Source: Ignavibacteriaceae bacterium (GTDB lineage Bacteria > Bacteroidota > Ignavibacteria > Ignavibacteriales > Ignavibacteriaceae). Taken from it: a stretch of DNA of 12,339 nt. Both the position numbers and the translations under genes were made by a program. The stretch lies in the NCBI GenBank assembly GCA_025455085.1, contig JALONF010000030.1, forward strand, positions 1-12,339. The letters are read 5' to 3'. Shown here one piece after another: positions 1 through 7,126 of this stretch (positions are counted from its first letter, which is position 1; every line of letters starts with the position of its first letter). The notes under the pieces are model-generated. The model was not told the origin of the DNA. It ran no database searches and saw only the letters and a list, made by a program, of their open reading frames with translations.

Positions 1-540
1 AAAGCTTTCTATCCGGGTCCGGGACTTGGAGGACACTGCATTCCGATTGATCCTTTTTATCTTACCTGGAAAGCAAGAGAGTTTGAAATAAGTACAAAGT
101 TTATAGAGCTTGCCGGTGAAATAAATACTTTTCAGCCACTTTATGTAGTTGAAAAATCTGTTGAAGCTTTAAACCAATACAAAAAAACTTTAAACGGATC
201 AAAAGTTCTTATTCTTGGTGCTGCATATAAAAAGGATATTGATGATATGCGGGAATCGCCATCTCTTAAGTTAATAGAGATATATCGAGCAAAAGGTGCC
301 CGAGTTGATTATTATGATCCGTATGTTCCAAAGCTTCCGAAGACAAGAAAATATCATTACGATCTGGAATCAATTTATTTAACAAAGGGAAGTCTTTCAA
401 AGTATGATTTGGTCGTTTTAAGCACTGATCACGAAGTTTTTGATTATGAAATGATAGCAAAAAATTCTAAGCTTATCATTGATACTCGTAATGCTTTTGA
501 AAAGAAAAATTTAGTCAGTAAAAATATTTTCAAGGCTTAA
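1..540 (+). CDS. Nucleotide-sugar dehydrogenase (UDP-GlcNAc/UDP-ManNAc 6-dehydrogenase type), 5'-truncated
   Basis: Only the last 179 residues are present, because the frame is open from base 1 and ends at TAA 538-540. They cover the catalytic Cys region and the C-terminal UDP-binding domain of the UDP-glucose/GDP-mannose dehydrogenase family. Residues 4-20 read YPGPGLGGHCIPIDPFY, and C13 (bases 37-39) is the expected catalytic cysteine that carries the thiohemiacetal/thioester intermediate. Residues around 60-83 give KVLILGAAYKKDIDDMRESP, the usual start of the C-terminal Rossmann domain. The PGLGGHCIPIDPFYLTWKA form is typical of the WbpA-like branch that oxidises UDP-N-acetylhexosamines with NAD to uronic acids for polysaccharide or LPS. 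Substrate is inferred from this motif only. An internal ATG at 247 is in frame but is not the real start. The neighbouring glycosyltransferase fits a surface-glycan locus. Confidence 0.93.
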   Translation, partial: KAFYPGPGLGGHCIPIDPFYLTWKAREFEISTKFIELAGEINTFQPLYVVEKSVEALNQYKKTLNGSKVLILGAAYKKDIDDMRESPSLKLIEIYRAKGARVDYYDPYVPKLPKTRKYHYDLESIYLTKGSLSKYDLVVLSTDHEVFDYEMIAKNSKLIIDTRNAFEKKNLVSKNIFKA

Positions 541-544
541 GTTG

Positions 545-1645
545 TTACAAAAGTTTTTCAATCTCTTTTACTACTGATTCAGGAGAAATTGATTCCATAC
601 ATGAAATTTTCTCCGAACAATCTTTTCTATAATAACATTTACATTCAAATGAAGGAGTCAGCTTGACTCCTTTTTCATATAAATAGAGTTCTGTTGCAGA
701 AGTTGGCCCAACCAAAACAATTAATTTCTTTCCCATTGCAGTAGCAATATGCAAAGCAAATGTGTCGCATGTAATTACAACGTCACATTCATTAACAATT
801 GCAGCAAATTCCATAACAGAATTCTTTGTGCCGGTATCTATTAAAAATGGAAACTTTGATTTAAAATTTTGGATTCTTTCTGTTTCTTCCGGTCCTCCAA
901 GCAAAAGCAAATTATAGTTATTATTACTGAGATTAATTATCAACTGCTCCCAGTTTTTTTCGGGCCAGCCTTTATTGGACCATTTGGAACCTATACCAAC
1001 ATTTAATCCTATTGTTTCTAATTTTTTGTTTAAGCCAGAGTGCAATAGTTTATCAGAAACTTTGCTGATCAATTCATTTGTAACAAAAAGCTGAGGCTGA
1101 TAAATTGGATCAGAGAATCCGAGAATATCGTACATAATCTGCTGGTAAGATTTATCATTCGCTCGTTTAAAGTTATCAAAAGCACTCATTTCTAACCAAA
1201 CATTTGCAGCTTCTGAAGTTGATTCAACAAATCCCTTTTCGTTTAAGACAAAACCTATTTTCTTTACAGCATTTGCCATTGCTGCGATTGATGAACTTAA
1301 TTTTGAGTTATCAAGATTTATAACCTGATCAAACTTTTCAGTTTTAATTCTGAAAAAGGCATCATCTTCAACAATAATAACTTCATCAACAAATTTATTA
1401 TTGTTGAAAATTGGTTTTGAACTTTCTCTTGTGCACCATGTTATATGTGAATCAGGATATTTTTTCTTTAAAGGGGCAAGTATTGAAGTAGTTCTTAAAA
1501 CGTCTCCGATGGCATCAAGTTTAATGATGAGAATTTTAAATGAGATTGGACTATAATGATTGCAATCGTCACACATTATACCTTCATTTTTGTTGTAATC
1601 ACAAGGTTTATCGCCTTTAAAGTAAACACAGTCTGGCCTGAGCAT
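545..1645 (-). CDS. Glycosyltransferase family 9 protein (ADP-heptose:LPS heptosyltransferase-like) with N-terminal Cys cluster
   Basis: The 366-residue product is a GT-B fold glycosyltransferase expected to move a heptose-type sugar onto an LPS-core-like acceptor at the inner face of the inner membrane. Visible GT9 marks are KLDAIGDVLRTT (42-53, D48 at the position of the catalytic Asp of WaaC), GSKWSNKGWPEKNW (219-232), LLLLGGPEETE (246-256), and CDTFALHIATAMGKK with VGPTSATE (293-319, D294 and H299 in the donor site). An N-terminal extension has four Cys (C6, C15, C25, C28), and the C-terminal tail has four more (C335, C337, C343, C349), which could bind a metal. I chose ATG 1643-1645 because an AAAGGA Shine-Dalgarno sits 8 nt before it. 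A TTG at 1649-1651 would add two residues but lies only 2 nt from that site. The gene is convergent with the dehydrogenase, with a 4-nt gap. Actual donor sugar and acceptor are unknown. Confidence 0.9.
   Translation of the reverse strand: MLRPDCVYFKGDKPCDYNKNEGIMCDDCNHYSPISFKILIIKLDAIGDVLRTTSILAPLKKKYPDSHITWCTRESSKPIFNNNKFVDEVIIVEDDAFFRIKTEKFDQVINLDNSKLSSSIAAMANAVKKIGFVLNEKGFVESTSEAANVWLEMSAFDNFKRANDKSYQQIMYDILGFSDPIYQPQLFVTNELISKVSDKLLHSGLNKKLETIGLNVGIGSKWSNKGWPEKNWEQLIINLSNNNYNLLLLGGPEETERIQNFKSKFPFLIDTGTKNSVMEFAAIVNECDVVITCDTFALHIATAMGKKLIVLVGPTSATELYLYEKGVKLTPSFECKCYYRKDCSEKISCMESISPESVVKEIEKLL
652..675 (+). terminator. Candidate intrinsic terminator for the dehydrogenase transcript, inside the opposing gene
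   Basis: Arm AAGGAGTCA (652-660) pairs perfectly over 9 bp with TGACTCCTT (664-672) around a 3-nt GCT loop, and a run of five T (671-675) ends it. This is the form of a rho-independent terminator read on the + strand. It lies about 110 nt past the dehydrogenase stop and within the reading frame of the convergent glycosyltransferase. On the - strand no T-run follows the stem, so it should act in one direction. It could instead be a chance product of the encoded protein sequence. Confidence 0.5.
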
Positions 1646-1925
1646 AATCAATATCCTTTATAGAAAGTTAGGTTTATGCAAAATAGGGATGAAAGATTAT
1701 ATAATAAATATTCTAATACTACTACTAAATGCTCCAACATTAATAAAAAACTCTCATTTTAGTAATAATAACAATTTGAACTGTTCAATTCCAAAACATT
1801 CATTTAATTAAAAAAGCAAGACAAAGCTGAACGTATAAATGAAACTTATTAAAAGATATTTATAGTTTCTTACACAATTACAAAATCAGGAGATAACAGC
1901 CTTGATTATAACTTCAAAATAAGAT

Positions 1926-1955
1926 AATCACTTATAGTTGGGACTAAAAGTGATT
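1926..1955. repeat. 30-nt near-perfect inverted repeat (possible operator or hairpin)
   Basis: AATCACTT (1926-1933) matches AAGTGATT (1948-1955) perfectly. After one A/A mismatch, TAGT (1935-1938) matches ACTA (1943-1946), leaving a TGGG loop. That makes 12 paired positions with a 4-nt loop. No T-run follows on the + strand, so a terminator reading is unlikely there. It overlaps the -35 box and spacer of a candidate promoter, which suggests a regulator binding site, but a small structured RNA is also possible. Confidence 0.55.
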
Positions 1956-1966
1956 TCCATTATATT
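1938..1966 (+). promoter_or_regulatory. Candidate promoter of the secreted DUF362 gene
   Basis: TTGGGA (1938-1943) and TATATT (1961-1966) are separated by exactly 17 nt and match the sigma-70 consensus at 4/6 and 5/6 positions. The predicted transcript would have a leader of about 100 nt before ATG 2075. In AT-rich DNA such matches arise by chance, and promoter rules in this lineage may differ, so this is tentative. Confidence 0.3.
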
Positions 1967-2074
1967 ATCAATAATTGATTGTACCTTTATACGGTTTTCT
2001 TAATTTAACTTTCAGGATATGTTTTCAAACTTTCGTTGGTGATAGAATACTTCTAAAAATAGAAAGGAAGCAGA

Positions 2075-3637
2075 ATGAATTCCTTAAGCAAAAATTGTTC
2101 TCGGAAAAAATGTAACAAGTTATCAATCTTGTTATTGATAATTGTTGGATTACTCTTAACTGTTTCCATCCTACCTCAAACACTACCCACCTGGGAAGTA
2201 AATAATCCGGTGTCAAAAGTTTTTTTAATGGATGAAATTCCTCCAACCGCGGGTTCATTAGCAGCCGGTGACTCTACCGTACCCAATGAGTATCTGGATG
2301 ATCCTGCAATTGACACTTTGCTTCTGATGATGAAGACACAGGGCTTTTATCTTTATAAAACAGCAGCGCACCCCTCAGGTATAGTTGGCTCAGATGATAT
2401 TGTCATCCTGAAAGGAAGCTTTCAATGGGATTTCAGAAATACTACAAGCACAGATAGGATTAAGGGTTTGATTTGGCAAATTCTTCAACATCCTGATGGA
2501 TTCACTGGTGAAATTCTTGTCGGAGATAATACACAATGGGCATCAATTGGAGAAGATGATAATAATTCGGAAGACATCAATCAATGTATTCTTGATGTTA
2601 TTAATACATTCCATTCTAAAGGATACCCTGTTTATTTGTTCAAATGGGCAGATATAATGTATAACGTAGTAACAGAATATTCAGACGGTGATTATAATAA
2701 TGGATATACCTATGATCCAGCTTCAAAAATAAGTTATCCAAAATTTAAATCCCCATCGGGAAGTTATTATATATCTTTAAAGTATGGAATCTGGGATTCA
2801 GCATCCGGGACTTATGATCATAATCGTTTATGCATAGTTGATTTTCCAGTGCTAAAGTGTCACGGCTGGACTGGTGCTACTCTCGCAATAAAAAATTGGA
2901 TAGGAGTTCTTACAGTCGCGTATCAGGAGGAACGATATGGAGGAGGTGATTCGATGCACTTTAATTATATGTTCGGCGAATTTGCATTACCTGCAAAAGT
3001 AATGCAAGTAACTTATCCAAAGCTAACGATAATTGATGCCGCCTGGGCTAATCCTGAACGGAATTATGGTAATATTGCAATACAATTAAATATGTTATTA
3101 GGTTCGACCGATCCCTTTGCTGCTTCCTGGTATGCTGCAAAATATATGCTGACACCGGTTGCGTACTATCCCAATAAAACTAATCCTGATTTAAATGGCG
3201 GTTATGGTTCTTATGGAACTTGTCTTATTAACTGGATAACATGTATGCACGATTCAGGGTTTGCAGTTACCAAAGATTCATCCGAGATATCCGTCTATGA
3301 TAGGTCAGTTTTATCCGTAACTTCAAACAATAACCCGATAGAACAGCAAACTCCAAGATTATTTAAGCTCTATCAGAATTATCCAAATCCATTTAATTCA
3401 CAAACCCAAATTACTTTTGAACTATATACTACAGCGGCTGTACAATTACTTATTTATGATACAAACGGTAGTCTGGTAAAATCTCTAATAAACGGCGAAA
3501 CAAAAGGGGAAGGAAGCTATGAGGTATATTGGGATGGCACAAATGAGCAAGGTAAAAATCTTAGTTCGGGAGTATACTTCTGTAAACTGATATTTGGGAA
3601 TTATGATGAAACAAGATCTATGATACTTCAAAAATAG
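2075..3637 (+). CDS. Secreted DUF362-family protein with T9SS type A sorting domain
   Basis: This 520-residue protein has a signal peptide (KK at 11-12, hydrophobic core about 16-33), a DUF362-like body (about 45-410) and a C-terminal T9SS sorting domain (about 429-520: LYQNYPNPFN at 432-441, LSSGVYFCKL at 496-505, MILQK at the end). DUF362 marks are DDIVILKGSFQW (107-118), PVLKCHGWTGATLAIKNWIG (258-277) and STDPFAASWYAAKYML (344-359). Aligned with its paralogue at 3798-5135, it has lost KPN (now KGS), the NHHSH histidines and the second Asp of DPVALD (now DPFAAS), while KN of the KNxxG motif is kept. There is no ferredoxin CxxCxxC cluster. It should cross the inner membrane by Sec and the outer membrane by T9SS. 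The start has a good AAAGGAAG site just upstream. The molecular function of the body is unknown; the altered motifs hint at a changed activity or loss of it. Confidence 0.85.
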   Translation: MNSLSKNCSRKKCNKLSILLLIIVGLLLTVSILPQTLPTWEVNNPVSKVFLMDEIPPTAGSLAAGDSTVPNEYLDDPAIDTLLLMMKTQGFYLYKTAAHPSGIVGSDDIVILKGSFQWDFRNTTSTDRIKGLIWQILQHPDGFTGEILVGDNTQWASIGEDDNNSEDINQCILDVINTFHSKGYPVYLFKWADIMYNVVTEYSDGDYNNGYTYDPASKISYPKFKSPSGSYYISLKYGIWDSASGTYDHNRLCIVDFPVLKCHGWTGATLAIKNWIGVLTVAYQEERYGGGDSMHFNYMFGEFALPAKVMQVTYPKLTIIDAAWANPERNYGNIAIQLNMLLGSTDPFAASWYAAKYMLTPVAYYPNKTNPDLNGGYGSYGTCLINWITCMHDSGFAVTKDSSEISVYDRSVLSVTSNNNPIEQQTPRLFKLYQNYPNPFNSQTQITFELYTTAAVQLLIYDTNGSLVKSLINGETKGEGSYEVYWDGTNEQGKNLSSGVYFCKLIFGNYDETRSMILQK

Positions 3638-3719
3638 AATCATGGGCAAAAAATTATTAGGGTGAAAAATAAAAGACCATTATAAGAGGGTGAGCAATAG
3701 AATGGTAAATAAATATTCT

Positions 3720-3756
3720 CACTTCTTTTATTTGAAGTGTATAAAAAGTTTTTTTT
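3720..3756 (+). terminator. Candidate terminator after the secreted DUF362 gene
   Basis: CACTTC (3720-3725) and GAAGTG (3734-3739) form a 6-bp stem with an 8-nt loop, and a run of eight T (3749-3756) follows after 9 nt. The stem is short and the T-run is not directly adjacent, so it may be a weak terminator. It is on the correct side of the rightward gene. Confidence 0.4.
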
Positions 3757-3824
3757 ACCTGAAGCATTCTCAACCAACAAAGAATTAAATTTTAAACTTA
3801 GAAATTAATTCTAAACTTCAGGTA
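3756..3824. repeat. Nested inverted repeats over the convergent gene ends
   Basis: An outer 9-bp pair TACCTGAAG (3756-3764) / CTTCAGGTA (3816-3824) encloses an inner 8-bp pair AGAATTAA (3781-3788) / TTAATTCT (3805-3812). The right arms lie inside the last codons and stop region of the leftward DUF362 gene. Such a cruciform or hairpin at a tail-to-tail junction could end transcription in both directions or stabilise the 3' ends of the messages. On either strand the T-run expected right after the stem is absent, so the role is uncertain. Confidence 0.45.
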
Positions 3825-5135
3825 TTTATAAAGAGTCTTTAAATCGCTTCCCCAAGTTGTTTCACCAATAACTGCTAAATTATCATCGGTTTGATATGAG
3901 TCGGTTTTAAGATTAAAGGATTTCACTTCAACTTGTGTCTCATCAAAAATTCCCCCGCCATTTTCTGCACATTTAATAAGGTAATGCCGAAGTGGACCTT
4001 CCTCATTATCAGGATTATGGATTGCTATATTTGAGTTTGAGTAGAGCAAATATTTTGTTGCGTGATAATCCAATGCAACCGGATCGGATGAAATCAACAC
4101 AGTCCTTGTATGGGATACAGGAGGTTCAGTACGTGACGCTAAACCAACCCATTCGGCAGCAATAATGTTCAGATCTGCTTTTCGGACTGTATTCATAAAC
4201 ATAGCTACTTCTGAACCCATAGTTCCCGGCACTGGTCCAAAATCCCACTCATTATATGCAAAGGAATGGAAGTTATTATATTTGTCTGCAAGTTTTCCCC
4301 AACCACCACCACTGATGTCAACTACTCCAAAATAATTTTTTACTGCACCGGTAGCACCAACATAGTGACTATGGTGATTTATAGTTGCAAAATTTATGAA
4401 CCGAAGTGCTTGATTTGTATACTCGCCCTCCTTCCATATACCATTTTTAAAATCAACTATTGTTCCCTTATCAGTTTTAAATACAGGATAAGTCATTATG
4501 ACTTCGCGAAAGTCTTCCCCGGTCTTCCCATTATTCAATGAAATCATTGGCACGCCACCAGTCCCGTCGCAGTAAACATAACCTGTTCCGTCTACAGGAC
4601 TGAAAACACGCTTTTCGCCATAAGCAACATCAATCAAATGAATTGTTGAATAACGTTCACCGTAAGTTTTCTTTAAATAATTAGTAAGCTCATAAAAATT
4701 ATTTATTCCCTCAATGTCTGAATTCCTTTCAAAAATTCTCACCCAACCTGATTCTTCAACTGTCCAGGGCTCGCTACCGCAATGAGAGTTCTCAGCAATT
4801 ACAGCCTCACCAAGAAAGCCACCCGGACGATTCATAATCATATCTATAAGAGTTTTCAAAGCAGAAAGATTTGTGGCTCCATGATTCCACCATTGGACAT
4901 TCGGCTTAATGACTACGATGTCATTTTCTCCAATGATCTTTTCAATCCCTCCCATCAATTCAATTACTTTCATAATGTTTTCAGAAGCAGTTCCATTAAC
5001 AGATCTGTAAACTATTGATTGAGAACCTTTTGTTATTTTTGGTGGAATTGATGATTCTGTCAATATCAAATATCCAGCTATTGCAACAATAGGTAAAAGC
5101 AAAATGATTCCTATTAGCTTTAGTATTTTTTTCAT
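3798..5135 (-). CDS. Membrane-anchored DUF362-family protein
   Basis: The 445-residue product begins with a short basic segment and one hydrophobic helix (about 5-25), either an uncleaved anchor or a signal peptide, so the body should sit on the periplasmic side of the inner membrane. The body is DUF362-like: NDIVVIKPNVQWWN (71-84), GEAVIAENSHCG (109-120), NHHSHYVGATGAVKNYFGVV (253-272) and SSDPVALDYHATKYLL (349-364). These line up in order with the secreted paralogue at 2075-3637, but the canonical KPN, GAxxKNxFG and DPVALD motifs are intact here. There are few cysteines, and no ferredoxin cluster, which many DUF362 proteins carry. It has no T9SS tail. ATG at 5133-5135 starts a convincing hydrophobic leader although no strong Shine-Dalgarno is seen. 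The gene is convergent with its paralogue (160 nt between stops). Biochemical role is unknown. Confidence 0.85.
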   Translation of the reverse strand: MKKILKLIGIILLLPIVAIAGYLILTESSIPPKITKGSQSIVYRSVNGTASENIMKVIELMGGIEKIIGENDIVVIKPNVQWWNHGATNLSALKTLIDMIMNRPGGFLGEAVIAENSHCGSEPWTVEESGWVRIFERNSDIEGINNFYELTNYLKKTYGERYSTIHLIDVAYGEKRVFSPVDGTGYVYCDGTGGVPMISLNNGKTGEDFREVIMTYPVFKTDKGTIVDFKNGIWKEGEYTNQALRFINFATINHHSHYVGATGAVKNYFGVVDISGGGWGKLADKYNNFHSFAYNEWDFGPVPGTMGSEVAMFMNTVRKADLNIIAAEWVGLASRTEPPVSHTRTVLISSDPVALDYHATKYLLYSNSNIAIHNPDNEEGPLRHYLIKCAENGGGIFDETQVEVKSFNLKTDSYQTDDNLAVIGETTWGSDLKTLYKYLKFRINF

Positions 5136-5212
5136 TTTTAACTCACATTAATTGCGCATATAATTTACAATTAAGCATTGTTAGTCAGACAGGATGCCGT
5201 TCTCGAATATTT

Positions 5213-5250
5213 ATTCAGAAATCTTATTAATAGCTGAATTTAATTCAGAA
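5213..5250. promoter_or_regulatory. Palindrome and repeated ATTCAG boxes in a divergent intergenic region (possible operator)
   Basis: CTGAATT-T-AATTCAG (5234-5248) is a perfect palindrome with one central T. The octamer ATTCAGAA occurs at 5213-5220 and again at 5243-5250, 30 nt apart. The region (5136-5378) lies between the leftward membrane-anchored DUF362 gene and the rightward membrane-protein/SDR unit, so a regulator binding here could act on both. No confident -35/-10 pair was found next to it. Confidence 0.35.
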
Positions 5251-5378
5251 TAGTAAATTAAGAATTATGATTTATTTAAATTAAATTTTTAATTTAATAG
5301 AATAGACTCCGTATCTTAGATTATTTTGAATACTATCTCATAAATCTTTTTTGTTTCAATAACATATATCGCGATCAA

Positions 5379-5852
5379 ATGTTAGATACTATAAAAATAA
5401 TATTTCTTTTTATTAATTCAACTATTATACTTTTCACTCTATTTAGGCTGAAAAGAAAACACTTAAAATTGGATGAATTGGGATTTCTTTTCGCTTCATT
5501 TCTTCTAACTCTATTGCTGGCAATTATTATTGGGATTAAACCTCATCATATATTAAGGGCAAAATTTAATATTTCAAATCTGATTACTTATCTCTTTTAC
5601 TTTATTTTAATCAGCATTTTCTTTATTAAATATATCAGATTAATACTTCGATTTAAATATTTTCTGATTATTGTTTCATTTACATTTTTCGGGTTAGCAA
5701 ACTCTATTGACCTTTTATCCGACGGGCGATTGATTGATTTAAACAATAGTGAATTAATAGAAAACTACTTTCACCTCTTAGGAATAATTTTCTGGTTATT
5801 GTTCTTCACTGATTATGCGATCTCAAGTAAAAGAAATACTAATAAATATTAA
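5379..5852 (+). CDS. Membrane protein of unknown function, five predicted helices
   Basis: I do not recognise this 157-residue protein. It has five hydrophobic stretches at about 5-23, 36-54, 66-88, 92-110 and 130-148, with positive loops (RLKRKHLK at 23-30, RLILRFK at 87-93) that suggest their orientation. The segment after helix 4, NSIDLLSDG (108-116), and the start of helix 5, ENYFHLLG (128-135), contain the only polar residues near the membrane and may be functional. The stop is 15 nt before the SDR start, so the two are probably one transcript and may work on a shared lipid or membrane substrate; that link is inference. No clear Shine-Dalgarno is visible before ATG 5379. Confidence 0.72.
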   Translation: MLDTIKIIFLFINSTIILFTLFRLKRKHLKLDELGFLFASFLLTLLLAIIIGIKPHHILRAKFNISNLITYLFYFILISIFFIKYIRLILRFKYFLIIVSFTFFGLANSIDLLSDGRLIDLNNSELIENYFHLLGIIFWLLFFTDYAISSKRNTNKY

Positions 5853-5867
5853 TTATGGAATTTATTT

Positions 5868-6722
5868 ATGAAAAATAAGCTCTGTTTAATAACCGGGGCA
5901 ACTTCCGGAATAGGTAGAGCCACAGCATTAAAGCTTGCTGATCTTGGTGCCTCATTACTACTTCTTTCTAGAAATGAAAAAATGGGAGAGAAGATTTGTG
6001 ATCAGATTAAGAAAGGCAATAGTAATGCTCAAACTAAATTCTACAAAGTTGATATCTCTTCTATGAAAGAAGTAAGCAATGTTTCGGAGAAAATAAAAGC
6101 AGACTTTGATCACATTGATGTATTAATAAACAATGCAGGTGCAAGATTTGACCAGTATTTTAAAAATGATGAAGGAATTGAATTAACTTTTGCTACTAAT
6201 CATTTAGGACATTTTTTGCTAACACTTTCTTTAATTGAAATGTTAAAGAAAGCACCACAAGGAAGAATAATAAATATTTCATCACCTGCACATTCGAGAG
6301 GGACATTAGAATTTGATGATATCGTTGCCCCTGCAAATTACGACAGAAGACTGGCCTATGGTCGCTCAAAATTAGCTAATTTGTATTTCACCTATGAATT
6401 AAGTAGTAGATTGAAAAATTATAAAATAACTGTAAATGCCGTAGACCCGGGTGGAGTAGCAACAAATTTCAGCAGAAACAATGGGATATATGCCTGGCTG
6501 AAACATTACCTTTCTTACATCCTACAGCTAAAATTAATTTCACCGCAGAAAGCTGCTGAAACAATAGTTTATTTAGCTTCTTCTGAAGATGTAAGCAAAA
6601 CCACAGGTAAATATTTTTATGAGAAAAAAGAAATAAATTCTTCTCCTGCTTCTTATAGTAAAGAGGCTGCGTTAAAACTATGGCAAATAAGCTCTAAATT
6701 AACTGGTAGCGGATCTTTGTAA
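5868..6722 (+). CDS. SDR-family NAD(P)-dependent oxidoreductase (retinol dehydrogenase-like)
   Basis: This 284-residue classical/extended-size short-chain dehydrogenase has all expected parts: TGATSGIG (9-16) for the dinucleotide, SRN at 34-36 where the basic residue favours NADP(H), VD at 61-62, NNAG (88-91), N111 in NHLGHF, SS at 138-139, and the catalytic YGRSK (Y164, K168), followed by VDPGGVATN. The NHLGHF and SSPAHSRG forms resemble the retinol dehydrogenase/WW-oxidoreductase branch, which reduces or oxidises lipophilic carbonyls, so a hydrophobic substrate is plausible but not shown. It is cytoplasmic with no leader peptide. It lies 15 nt after the membrane-protein gene and is likely cotranscribed with it. 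Confidence 0.9.
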   Translation: MKNKLCLITGATSGIGRATALKLADLGASLLLLSRNEKMGEKICDQIKKGNSNAQTKFYKVDISSMKEVSNVSEKIKADFDHIDVLINNAGARFDQYFKNDEGIELTFATNHLGHFLLTLSLIEMLKKAPQGRIINISSPAHSRGTLEFDDIVAPANYDRRLAYGRSKLANLYFTYELSSRLKNYKITVNAVDPGGVATNFSRNNGIYAWLKHYLSYILQLKLISPQKAAETIVYLASSEDVSKTTGKYFYEKKEINSSPASYSKEAALKLWQISSKLTGSGSL

Positions 6723-7126
6723 ATTTAAATCGTTCGGTTTATTATCACCTAAAAAATTTTTACTGAAATTATTTCTTACAGAAGCTTTTCTCACTTTCAG
6801 GTTACATCGCTTTAAAAATTCCCAAGTCCAATTATATTCTAAAAGGCAGGCTATTAGCATACTTGCTTTTTTATTTAATCATACTGCAAACTTCTCTCAA
6901 TCAATAATTCTGTAGCATAGTGATACTATCTCTCAAGATGATAACAAATCAGATAATATTTATTTCTAATTGATTGATTTTGACGGTATGATGATTGATT
7001 GACTGGTGTTTCTACTAAATTCAACATCAACTAATAATCGATTCTACTTGACTTTTAGCTGTCATTTTCAGAATAATCAATTGATTTTTTTTGATGGCAT
7101 AGTTTAATACTAAATAATGAAGTAAA
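6723..7126. other. 404-bp intergenic region, non-coding, upstream of the first propeller gene
   Basis: No frame looks coding. The region contains ATTGATTGA as a direct repeat at 6969-6977 and 6994-7002, a candidate promoter at 7048-7077, the palindrome AATCAATTGATT (7075-7086), and a series of words shared in order with the region upstream of the second propeller gene (6895-6997 compared with 10209-10275). No clear terminator for the SDR gene was seen. Confidence 0.6.
7048..7086 (+). promoter_or_regulatory. Candidate promoter with overlapping palindrome, first propeller gene
   Basis: TTGACT (7048-7053) and AATAAT (7072-7077) each match the sigma-70 consensus at 5 of 6 positions and are 18 nt apart. 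The 12-bp perfect palindrome AATCAATTGATT (7075-7086) covers the end of the -10 box and the expected start point, a typical place for a repressor site. The leader would be about 40 nt long to ATG 7127. A tract of T follows the palindrome. All of this is by motif only. Confidence 0.35.

Larger units (their letters stand above)
1646..2074. other. Divergent intergenic region, about 430 bp, non-coding
   Basis: This AT-rich stretch separates the leftward glycosyltransferase from the rightward secreted DUF362 gene. No frame here looks coding. It must hold the promoters of both genes. The only notable structure is the 30-nt inverted repeat at 1926-1955 with an overlapping candidate promoter. The rest shows nothing I can support. 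Confidence 0.7.

Noticed and set aside
4266..5018. Plus-strand open frames opposite the anchored DUF362 gene (4266-4541 and 4782-5018)
   Set aside because: They are antisense to a gene with conserved family motifs throughout and show no features of real proteins.
5139..5156. An 18-nt stretch (TAACTCACATTAATTGCG) identical to a piece of the E. coli lac/pUC control region
   Set aside because: From memory of that vector sequence the identity stops sharply on both sides, and the flanks are native AT-rich DNA before a real start codon. Vector contamination is not supported; probably chance.
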